A stretch of 36,947 nt of DNA from Bacteroides sp. (lineage in GTDB: Bacteria; Bacteroidota; Bacteroidia; Bacteroidales; Bacteroidaceae), in the NCBI GenBank assembly GCA_030151635.1, contig JASLDF010000165.1:1-36947 (forward strand), read 5' to 3'. This document shows, one piece after another, positions 18,490 through 26,018 of this stretch; the first letter of the stretch is position 1; each line of letters begins with the position of its first letter. The notes under the pieces are model-generated. The model had not been told where the DNA came from, made no database searches, and saw only the letters and a list, made by a program, of their open reading frames with translations. A program made the translations under genes and the position numbers.

Positions 18490-19245
18490 ATGGACAAAAA
18501 TATAAGTTTTACATTAAAGGTTTGGCGTCAAAAAGGACCTAAAGTTAAAGGTGCTTTTGAAACATTCCAAATGAAAGATATTCATCAGTCAGTTTCTCTT
18601 TTAGAGATGCTAGATATCTTGAATGAACAAATTATTAACGATGGTAAAGAACCAATCGTATTTGACCACGACTGTCGTGAAGGTATTTGTGGTATGTGTT
18701 CTCTATACGTTAACGGACATCCTCATGGACCAGGTCAAGAGGCAACTACTTGTCAAATTTACATGAGACGTTTCAACGATGGTGACACAGTTACAATCGA
18801 GCCATGGCGTTCTGCAGGTTTCCCTGTAATCAGAGACTTAATGGTTGACCGTACATCTTACGATAAGATTATCCAAGCGGGTGGTTACGTAAGTGTAAAT
18901 ACAGGTGCACCTCAAGATGCTAACGCAATTCTTATTTCTAAAGATGTTGCTGAAGAATCAATGGATGCTGCTTCTTGTATCGGTTGTGGTTCTTGTGTTG
19001 CTGCTTGTAAAAACGGATCAGCTATGCTTTTCGTTTCTGCTAAAGTTAGCCAATTGAATCTATTACCTCAAGGTAAAATCGAAGCTGCTAGACGTGCCAA
19101 AGCTATGGTGTCTAAAATGGACGAACTAGGTTTTGGTAACTGTACTAACACTCGTGCTTGTGAAGCTGAATGCCCTAAAGGCATTAAAATTAGCAATATT
19201 GCTCGTCTTAATAGAGACTTCATTGTAGCAAAACTAAAAGACTAA
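18490..19245 (+). CDS. frdB: Fumarate reductase/succinate dehydrogenase iron-sulfur subunit
   Basis: The 251-residue subunit carries electrons between the flavin and the cytochrome b anchor. Cluster ligands are all visible: Cys62, 67, 70 and 88 for [2Fe-2S], Cys163, 166 and 169 (with 228) for [4Fe-4S], and Cys173, 218 and 224 for [3Fe-4S]. A purine-rich AAAAGGAAA precedes the ATG by about seven bases. This resembles a Shine-Dalgarno sequence, uncommon in Bacteroidota. A strong terminator follows. Confidence 0.96.
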   Translation: MDKNISFTLKVWRQKGPKVKGAFETFQMKDIHQSVSLLEMLDILNEQIINDGKEPIVFDHDCREGICGMCSLYVNGHPHGPGQEATTCQIYMRRFNDGDTVTIEPWRSAGFPVIRDLMVDRTSYDKIIQAGGYVSVNTGAPQDANAILISKDVAEESMDAASCIGCGSCVAACKNGSAMLFVSAKVSQLNLLPQGKIEAARRAKAMVSKMDELGFGNCTNTRACEAECPKGIKISNIARLNRDFIVAKLKD

Positions 19246-19263
19246 TTTCAATTTAGATCTATA

Positions 19264-19298
19264 AAAAAAGCCACGCTAAATAGTTAGCGTGGCTTTTT
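19264..19298. terminator. Bidirectional terminator between frdB and dprA
   Basis: A 10-bp stem GCCACGCTAA (19270-19279, with 19284-19293) and four-base loop are flanked by an A-run and a T-run, serving the convergent frdB and dprA genes. Confidence 0.88.
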
Positions 19299-19303
19299 AT
19301 GTT

Positions 19304-20422
19304 TTATAAAAGACGATAAGAATTACCTGCTAAGGCTTCAATTAATCCATCCATTTCAAGTTTGAATAACATCATGTGCAAATCGGCTATAGATATATGA
19401 GTAACTTCTTCAATAACATCAATAGCTGGCGTTTCTTTAGACTCTATACACTCCAATACACATCGCTCTTCATTTGATAAATTAGAAGGAAGGGTGCGCT
19501 TAACAATCGGTTTGATTTTTTTAGCTCCTAAAGAAGACTTCAGGTTCCAACCCAAGTTAATGATAACATCTTCGAAGCTTGATAGTAAACTCGCTTTGCT
19601 CTCATGAATCAAGTTATTACATCCTATGGAGTATTTATCAATTAATCGACCAGGAACTGCAAAGCACTCTCTATTATAATCGCTTGCAAAATCTGCAGTA
19701 AGCAAAGAACCTCCTTTTACAGCAGACTCTACGATAATTGTAGCATCACTAATGCCTGCAATAATACGATTTCGACTCACAAAATTATAACGTTCTGGTT
19801 CATTACGATAAGTAAACTCTGTAAGCAACCCACCCTGATTAATCATTTTCAAAGCAGTACCTCTATTCGTTTTTGGATAGATGCGATCAAGTCCATGAGC
19901 TAGAACTCCAACGGTATTTAAACCATTACGTAGAGCTGCCTCATGTGAACAAACGTCCACGCCATAGGCAAGACCACTTACTAAAAGTATGTTAGGATCA
20001 AAATCGGCAACTTGTTTTACAAAATCAGCAATAAAATCACGACCATAATTTGTGACATTACGCGAACCAACCATATTGATTACACGAGCTTGATTTAAGT
20101 TTAAATTCCCTTTAAAAAACAATACAACGGGAGCATCCTCGCACTCACGCATTCGAATAGGATATAAATCGGAGGAATATGGGATGACACTTACTTGATC
20201 AGTTAAGGATTCTTCTAGAATTTTCTCAGCTTGGTTTAGGTAGATAGGGTTTTGTAATTCAGCAGCTGTATCTTTCGAAATCAACTCCATGGCAACGAAA
20301 TGATCAAGCTGCTGAAATAATAATTGTGCACTGCCTGCTTCATCTAATAAAGGCTTTGCCTTCTCAGGTCCAAACTTTGGGACCAAAAGCAGAACAATGC
20401 TATAAAGTTCTTCTTGTAGCAC
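19304..20422 (-). CDS. dprA: DNA-processing protein DprA/Smf
   Basis: The 372-residue protein loads RecA onto incoming single-stranded DNA during natural transformation; in non-competent bacteria its role is less clear. A helical N-terminal domain is followed by the Rossmann fold with MVGSRNVTNYG, LVSGLAYGVD, SRNRIIAG and ESAVKGGSLLTA. A C-terminal winged helix (about 310-372) is present. The start is GTG at 20422, overlapping the TAG of the upstream thioesterase gene by one base, so translation is probably coupled. It is the third gene of a U32-thioesterase-dprA operon. Confidence 0.95.
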   Translation of the reverse strand: MLQEELYSIVLLLVPKFGPEKAKPLLDEAGSAQLLFQQLDHFVAMELISKDTAAELQNPIYLNQAEKILEESLTDQVSVIPYSSDLYPIRMRECEDAPVVLFFKGNLNLNQARVINMVGSRNVTNYGRDFIADFVKQVADFDPNILLVSGLAYGVDVCSHEAALRNGLNTVGVLAHGLDRIYPKTNRGTALKMINQGGLLTEFTYRNEPERYNFVSRNRIIAGISDATIIVESAVKGGSLLTADFASDYNRECFAVPGRLIDKYSIGCNNLIHESKASLLSSFEDVIINLGWNLKSSLGAKKIKPIVKRTLPSNLSNEERCVLECIESKETPAIDVIEEVTHISIADLHMMLFKLEMDGLIEALAGNSYRLL

Positions 20423-20826
20423 TATTGCAAATAGGGAGCAAAAGCCTCATCGAAAAGACTATTGTGGGCCAATCTACCATTAACCACACAAACAGCCTCG
20501 ATTACTGCTTTAGCAACCACTTTATTATCTGACTTTCGGAACAAGTCTTGATGAAAAGCATATTTAATACCCTCTTTAGTTATGTATAATTTAGATACAA
20601 ATACATCACCACTAACAAGTGGCGTTTTGAGAGCCATATTAACACGTGCTATGACAGGATCAATTCCTTGCTCATGTAACGTAGCTACACTTATCTTCAT
20701 CGTATGTAAAAACTCATGACGTGTATGCTCAAAATAGTGTAAATAGTTTGCATTATTTACTATTCCTTGCAAATCGCATTCGTAATCACGTACCTTGAAA
20801 TCTAATTCAAATATATAGTTTGCCAT
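20422..20826 (-). CDS. 4HBT (YbgC-like) acyl-CoA thioesterase
   Basis: The 134-residue hotdog-fold protein probably hydrolyses acyl-CoA thioesters in the cytoplasm. The family motif is present with Asp18 as the likely catalytic residue (D-x-x-G-x-V-x4-Y, 18-28) in VRDYECDLQGIVNNANYLHY. The substrate cannot be read from the sequence. It lies 10 bases after the U32 gene and overlaps dprA by one base. Confidence 0.88.
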   Translation of the reverse strand: MANYIFELDFKVRDYECDLQGIVNNANYLHYFEHTRHEFLHTMKISVATLHEQGIDPVIARVNMALKTPLVSGDVFVSKLYITKEGIKYAFHQDLFRKSDNKVVAKAVIEAVCVVNGRLAHNSLFDEAFAPYLQ

Positions 20827-20836
20827 AATCTTAGGT

Positions 20837-22108
20837 TTAGTTAAACTTCTTGCGCTTCAAGTCGACAGCTTTTACAATTTTAAATAGTTTGTCATTAGGA
20901 CGAATCTTTTCAGTCATCTTCATAGAGAAGTTTTCTCCCTTCTTCACTTTATCTACAACCTCAAGATCAACACGAGCTTCATCAAGATCAATAAAGATTG
21001 CACCCGTTGTTGGTCCAGTTACTAATAACTTATCTCCTACATTTAGTTCGCCTGCTTCAACTAAGAATTCAGCAACACCGATGTTTCCAAAGTATTTTAC
21101 ACCTTTACCAACATACATTTTACGTTCCGTAGCTTCCGAACCATAGTTCTTGCTCCATTCTCCAAGACGTTGACCAAGGTAATAGCCATTCCAAAAACCA
21201 CGGTTAAAAACAGTAACAAGGCGGTTATCCCAAGCTTGGATCTTCTCGTCTGTGAAATCGTTAGCTAAAACAGATTCTATAGCCTCTTTGTAACACTCTA
21301 CAACGGTACGGACATACTCCGCACCACGTGCTCTACCCTCAATTTTGAATACACGTACACCAGCATCCATCATCTTATTCATAAAATGAATGGTTTTCAA
21401 GTCTTTTGGCGACATGATATACTCATTTTCAACAGCTAGCTCTGCACCGGTATCATTATCTGTTACAGTGTATGAACGTCTACACATCTGCATACATGCA
21501 CCTCTGTTTGCAGAACTATCTTGTTCGTGTAATGAAAGATAACACTTACCCGATACAGCCATACAAAGAGCACCATGACAAAACATTTCAATGCGAATAA
21601 GTTCGCCTTTAGGACCACAGATGTTTTGAGCGATAATCTGTTCGTGGATTTCTGCTACTTGGTCAAGATTTAACTCACGAGCCAAAACAACGACATCAGC
21701 AAAATTAGCGTAGAATTTTAGAGCCTCAACATTCGTAATGTTAAGCTGAGTTGAAAGGTGAACCTCCTGATTAATTTCTTTTGCATAACTCATAACCGAA
21801 ACATCACTTGCAATCACAGCCGATATATTTGCCTGTTTAGCAGCATCAACAATCTGTTTCATCAGGTTAATATCATTATCATAGATAATCGTATTCACTG
21901 TCAGGTAGCTTTGCATACCATGTTCTTTACAAGTTTGAGCAATCTCTTTTAAATCTTCGATTGTAAAAGTATTAGCTGAGCGGGCTCTCATATTTAGGTT
22001 CTCGATACCAAAATAAATTGAGTTCGCACCCGCTTGTATTGCAGCTGCCAATGATTCTCTAGAACCAACGGGAGCCATTATTTCGAATTCTTCACGTTTG
22101 TAATTCAT
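20837..22108 (-). CDS. U32-family protein, probable tRNA hydroxylation protein (TrhP/YegQ-like)
   Basis: The 423-residue protein belongs to peptidase family U32. It starts with the TIM-barrel motif APVGSRESLAAAIQAGA and carries the signature E174-M-F-C-H-G-A-L-C-M-A-V-S-G-K-C189. Further cysteines (Cys205, Cys209) fit a metal or iron-sulfur site. Characterised single-module members such as E. coli TrhP act in prephenate-dependent 5-hydroxylation of tRNA U34. The larger RlhA modifies 23S rRNA. Size favours the TrhP type, but a collagenase-like annotation is also used for this family. First gene of the dprA operon. Confidence 0.85.
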   Translation of the reverse strand: MNYKREEFEIMAPVGSRESLAAAIQAGANSIYFGIENLNMRARSANTFTIEDLKEIAQTCKEHGMQSYLTVNTIIYDNDINLMKQIVDAAKQANISAVIASDVSVMSYAKEINQEVHLSTQLNITNVEALKFYANFADVVVLARELNLDQVAEIHEQIIAQNICGPKGELIRIEMFCHGALCMAVSGKCYLSLHEQDSSANRGACMQMCRRSYTVTDNDTGAELAVENEYIMSPKDLKTIHFMNKMMDAGVRVFKIEGRARGAEYVRTVVECYKEAIESVLANDFTDEKIQAWDNRLVTVFNRGFWNGYYLGQRLGEWSKNYGSEATERKMYVGKGVKYFGNIGVAEFLVEAGELNVGDKLLVTGPTTGAIFIDLDEARVDLEVVDKVKKGENFSMKMTEKIRPNDKLFKIVKAVDLKRKKFN

Positions 22109-22294
22109 AATTTATTAAACATTATAAAGCCTAGATAGTTTATATTAAAATTGTAAAGATGCAATTGAAATCAATCAAATAATTATTAATATCAATCACC
22201 CTTAAAAGCAATAAGATATAGTCTATCAGCAGGATATATTAGTTAAAGAAATTTACGTTTTATATTTGATTAGACAAAGGTAGACTTTTTTCTG

Positions 22295-22302
22295 TATTTT
22301 TG
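22295..22302 (+). promoter_or_regulatory. Candidate -7 box of dusB
   Basis: TATTTTTG matches TAnnTTTG and lies 44 bases before the ATG. The nearest TTTG upstream (22265-22268) is 26 bases away, longer than the usual 19-21. Confidence 0.45.
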
Positions 22303-22346
22303 CTCTCTAATTGTAATACTCAATTTAGAACAAGTAAGTTATAATA

Positions 22347-23333
22347 ATGAAAATTAGAAATATAGATTTAGGAGAAAAACCCATTTTTTTAGCTCCTATG
22401 GAAGATGTAACCGATCCTGCATTCCGAATTATGTGCAAAAAATTCGGAGCAGATATGGTTTACACCGAATTTGTATCGAGCGATGCCTTGATTCGATACG
22501 TCAATAAAACAACAGAAAAATTAAAGATATACGAAGAAGAGAGACCTGTAGCCATCCAAATTTATGGTAATGATACGGGAGCAATGGTAGAAGCTGCAAA
22601 AATTGCCGCTGCGGCTAAACCTGATATTTTAGATATTAACTTTGGTTGTCCTGTTAAAAAAGTGGCGGGTAAAGGTGCAGGATCGGGAATGCTTCGTACC
22701 CCTGATAAGATGCTAGAGATTACTAAAGCCGTTGTAGAAGCTGTGGATATCCCCGTGACGGTCAAAACTAGACTTGGCTGGGATAACGATAGCTTAATTA
22801 TCGTTGATTTAGCCGAAGGCTTACAAGACTGCGGAATTGAAGCCTTAACCTTACACGGAAGGACTAGATGCCAACTATACAAAGGGGATGCAGATTGGAC
22901 ACTGATTGGACAAGTTAAGAATAACCCAAGAATGCATATCCCTATCATTGGCAATGGTGATGTTACAAGCCCACAGATTGCACTTGACAATTTTAACAAA
23001 TACGGTGTTGATGCCATCATGGTGGGAAGAGGAAGTATTGGAAGACCTTGGATATTTGAAGAGATTAAGCATTACTTTAAAACTGGAGAAGAGATGCCAA
23101 TACAGCCCTTTACTTGGTATCTAGAGGTGTTAAAAGAACAAATAGCTAAGAATATTGAAAAGCTTGACGAACGAAGAGGTGTTATTCACTCTAGAAGGCA
23201 TTTAGCTGCTTCGCCTATATTTAAAGGGATTGATAACTTCAGAGATACAAGAATTGCAATGCTCCGCACAGAATCTGTAGAAGAGTTATACGCAATGCTT
23301 AACGAAATTCCAGAGAAGTTCAATTTACTTTAA
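22347..23333 (+). CDS. dusB: tRNA-dihydrouridine synthase DusB
   Basis: This 328-residue FMN enzyme reduces specific uridines in the tRNA D-loop. Motifs in order are FLAPMEDVTDPAFR (14-27), DINFGCPVKKVAGKGAGSG with catalytic Cys101, HGRTR, IGNGDVTS and MVGRGSIGRPW, the phosphate-binding end of the TIM barrel. The subfamily call (DusB rather than DusA or DusC) rests on length and on the GAGSGML block. It is monocistronic and bounded by a terminator. Confidence 0.93.
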   Translation: MKIRNIDLGEKPIFLAPMEDVTDPAFRIMCKKFGADMVYTEFVSSDALIRYVNKTTEKLKIYEEERPVAIQIYGNDTGAMVEAAKIAAAAKPDILDINFGCPVKKVAGKGAGSGMLRTPDKMLEITKAVVEAVDIPVTVKTRLGWDNDSLIIVDLAEGLQDCGIEALTLHGRTRCQLYKGDADWTLIGQVKNNPRMHIPIIGNGDVTSPQIALDNFNKYGVDAIMVGRGSIGRPWIFEEIKHYFKTGEEMPIQPFTWYLEVLKEQIAKNIEKLDERRGVIHSRRHLAASPIFKGIDNFRDTRIAMLRTESVEELYAMLNEIPEKFNLL

Positions 23334-23351
23334 GTCTGTGAATGAAATAAT

Positions 23352-23384
23352 AAAAGGACGGCTTTAATTAAAGTCGTCCTTTTT
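23352..23384. terminator. Bidirectional terminator between dusB and pckA
   Basis: A stem of about 14 bp with one G-U pair (arms from 23352 and to 23383, loop AATT) is flanked by A and T runs and separates two convergent genes. Confidence 0.85.
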
Positions 23385-23417
23385 CATTTCATTTATACAA
23401 TAACGAATCAAGTTCGT

Positions 23418-25025
23418 TTATAATTTTGGACCAGAAGCTACAAGAGCTTTTCCTGCATCATTACCTTCAAACTTAGCAAAGTTCTTAATAAATCGAGCAG
23501 ATAAATCTTGAGCTTTTTTATTCCAAATTTTTGCATCAGGATAGGTGTCTCGAGGGTCTAATATCTCAGTATGGACACCTGGTAATTTAGTGGGAACAAT
23601 AAAGTTGAAATAAGGAATCGTCTTTGTAGGTGCTTTATCAATTGATCCATTCAGAATTGCATCAATAATACCACGAGTATCCTTAATAGAAATACGTTTA
23701 CCTGTGCCATTCCATCCTGTATTCACTAAATAAGCACGTGCACCTACCTTATCCATCTTCTTCACTAGTTCTTCCGCATATTTCGTTGGATGCAAAGTTA
23801 AGAACGCCGCACCAAAACAAGCTGAGAAAGTAGGTGTTGGCTCGGTAATACCTCTTTCAGTACCAGCTAACTTCGCAGTAAAACCTGATAGGAAGTAATA
23901 CTTCGTTTGCTCTGGACTTAATATTGATACTGGAGGTAATACACCAAAAGCATCTGCCGATAAGAAAATAACTTGCTTAGCTGCTGGAGCTTTAGAAATT
24001 GGTTTAACAATGTTTTTGATGTGGTTAATTGGATAAGACACGCGAGTATTCTCTGTTATACTCTTATCTTCAAAATCAATTTTACCCTTATCATCAACAG
24101 TTACATTTTCTAGAAGTGCATCTCTTTTAATTGCATTGTAAATATCAGGTTCTGCATCTTTGCTTAAGTTAATTACTTTCGCGTAACATCCACCTTCAAA
24201 ATTGAACACACCATCATCATCCCAACCATGCTCATCATCACCGATAAGAAGACGTTTAGGATCTGTAGACAACGTCGTTTTACCAGTACCTGATAAACCA
24301 AAGAAAATCGCCGTATTTTCACCTTTAAGGTCAGCATTAGCCGAACAGTGCATTGCTGCCATACCTTGTAATGGAAGTAAGTAATTCATGTACGAGAACA
24401 TGCCTTTCTTCATTTCTCCGCCATACCACGAATTTAAGATTACTTGAATTTTTTCAGTTAGGTTAAATACTACAGCCGTCTCCGAGTTAAGACCTAGCTC
24501 TTTGTAGTTTTCTACTTTTGCTTTAGAAGCATTCATTACAACAAAATCTGGCTCTCCAAATTTTGCTAATTCTTCCGCCGTCGGACGGATAAACATATTT
24601 GTTACAAAATGCGCTTGCCAAGCAACTTCCATAATGAAACGAATTTTCAAACGAGAATTCTCATTCGCTCCACAGAACGCATCAACAACAAATAATCTTT
24701 TGTTTGATAGTTGATCAACAGCAATTTTCTTTACAGCACTCCAGCATTTTTGATCTGCTGGCTTATTGTCATTTTTATACTCCTCAGAGTTCCACCAAAC
24801 GGTGTTTTCTGTTGTAGCATCTTTAACAATAAATTTGTCTTTCGGTGAACGACCTGTATAAATACCAGTCATTACATCAACAGCACCTAATTCTGTAATT
24901 TTGCCTTTTTCATAACCTACTAAACCGGGTTTAGTTTCTTCTTCGAATAAGATATCATAAGAAGGGTTGTGTAAAATTTCAGTAACACCATTAATACCGT
25001 ACTTGCTTAAATCTAAATTTGCCAT
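23418..25025 (-). CDS. pckA: Phosphoenolpyruvate carboxykinase (ATP)
   Basis: The 535-residue cytoplasmic enzyme interconverts oxaloacetate + ATP and phosphoenolpyruvate + CO2 + ADP. In succinate-forming Bacteroidota it commonly runs in the CO2-fixing direction. Diagnostic blocks are TGRSPKDKF (about 53-61), the P-loop GLSGTGKTT (243-251), the metal-binding DDEHGWDDDG, and the adenine-binding YFLSGFTAKLAGTE. The length is standard for the ATP-dependent family. It is transcribed alone towards dusB. A small dyad lies in its leader (25080-25099). Confidence 0.97.
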   Translation of the reverse strand: MANLDLSKYGINGVTEILHNPSYDILFEEETKPGLVGYEKGKITELGAVDVMTGIYTGRSPKDKFIVKDATTENTVWWNSEEYKNDNKPADQKCWSAVKKIAVDQLSNKRLFVVDAFCGANENSRLKIRFIMEVAWQAHFVTNMFIRPTAEELAKFGEPDFVVMNASKAKVENYKELGLNSETAVVFNLTEKIQVILNSWYGGEMKKGMFSYMNYLLPLQGMAAMHCSANADLKGENTAIFFGLSGTGKTTLSTDPKRLLIGDDEHGWDDDGVFNFEGGCYAKVINLSKDAEPDIYNAIKRDALLENVTVDDKGKIDFEDKSITENTRVSYPINHIKNIVKPISKAPAAKQVIFLSADAFGVLPPVSILSPEQTKYYFLSGFTAKLAGTERGITEPTPTFSACFGAAFLTLHPTKYAEELVKKMDKVGARAYLVNTGWNGTGKRISIKDTRGIIDAILNGSIDKAPTKTIPYFNFIVPTKLPGVHTEILDPRDTYPDAKIWNKKAQDLSARFIKNFAKFEGNDAGKALVASGPKL

Positions 25026-25079
25026 GTTAAAAAATTTATTTAATTGGTATATTAATAATCTGTTCCTATAAATAACTAA

Positions 25080-25099
25080 ACGAACTACTTAAAGTTCGT
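25080..25099. repeat. Dyad in the pckA leader
   Basis: Seven-base arms ACGAACT/AGTTCGT flank six bases, 55 bases before the pckA ATG on the minus strand. It may be an operator or leader hairpin; there is no T-run, so it does not look like a terminator. Confidence 0.3.
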
Positions 25100-25283
25100 C
25101 TGTATATCACACACTTACAAATTAAACATTTAGTTTAATAACAAGTCATTAATTGAAGAATTATTTCCATAATAGGTTAGGTTTAACATTTGAAAAGCAA
25201 AATATGCCTGCTATATGTGGCAAATTGGAATATTATGAGTTATTTTGCACTAATTATTCAGCATTGCTCATCAAATTCAATTT

Positions 25284-25946
25284 ATGACCACTATGAAGAT
25301 AGTAAATCTCAACGAAAACAACACTATTTTAAACCAATACGTTTCTGAAATCAGAAATGTTCATGTACAAAATGACCGACTAAGATTCCGCAAAAACTTA
25401 GAAAGAATTGGAGAAATAATGGCGTATGAAATAAGTAAAACTTTTAAATATAGCATCAAGGATGTGGAGACTCCACTAGGAACAGCTAAAATTAGCACTC
25501 CAGACGCAGATGTTGTTATTAGTACAATTCTTAGAGCAGGTTTACCCTATCATCAAGGCTTCTTAAGCTATTTAGACAAAGCAGAAAATGCGTTTGTGTC
25601 AGCTTACAGAAAATACAAAGACACGCTTAAGTTCGATATACATATTGAATACTTGGCATCACCATCAATCGAAAATAAAATATTAATCATTACTGACCCG
25701 ATGTTAGCTACTGGTGGAAGTATGGAACTTAGTTACCAAGCGATGTTAACTAGAGGCGAACCTGCAGAAATACACGTTGCAGCTATCATTGCAAGCCAAG
25801 CTTCAATTGATCACATATCAACAGTATTTCCTCCAGAAAAAACGACCATCTGGTGTGCCGCAATTGACCCAGAGGTTGATTCTCACTCATACATCGTTCC
25901 AGGACTTGGAGATGCCGGTGATTTAGCATACGGAGAAAAAGAATAA
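25284..25946 (+). CDS. upp: Uracil phosphoribosyltransferase
   Basis: The 220-residue salvage enzyme makes UMP from uracil and PRPP. The PRPP-binding motif DPMLATGGS starts at Asp138. ILRAGLPYHQGF and a C-terminal PGLGDAGDLAYG block, which forms the uracil site, are characteristic. ATG at 25284 is followed by a second ATG three codons later; either could start the protein. It is divergent from pckA with a 258-base gap in which I see no exact TAnnTTTG box. Confidence 0.92.
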   Translation: MTTMKIVNLNENNTILNQYVSEIRNVHVQNDRLRFRKNLERIGEIMAYEISKTFKYSIKDVETPLGTAKISTPDADVVISTILRAGLPYHQGFLSYLDKAENAFVSAYRKYKDTLKFDIHIEYLASPSIENKILIITDPMLATGGSMELSYQAMLTRGEPAEIHVAAIIASQASIDHISTVFPPEKTTIWCAAIDPEVDSHSYIVPGLGDAGDLAYGEKE

Positions 25947-25970
25947 AATTATTCTAACTTATATAATGAC

Positions 25971-26000
25971 AAAGGGCGATATCAATTGATATCGCCCTTT
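25971..26000. terminator. Palindromic terminator between upp and topA
   Basis: A perfect 30-base palindrome (arms AAAGGGCGATATCAA and its complement, 25971-25985 and 25986-26000) ends in T-rich sequence on both strands and serves both convergent genes. The real loop would use about four central bases. Confidence 0.85.
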
Positions 26001-26018
26001 ATTATTTCAACAAACTTC

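Noticed and set aside
22562..23020. Minus-strand ORF of 152 residues, Ser/Pro/Leu-rich
   Set aside because: Antisense to conserved dusB motifs; composition is that of a shadow frame and no independent signals are seen.
25240..25247. Possible upp -7 box TTATTTTG
   Set aside because: One mismatch to TAnnTTTG and no -33 element at the usual spacing.
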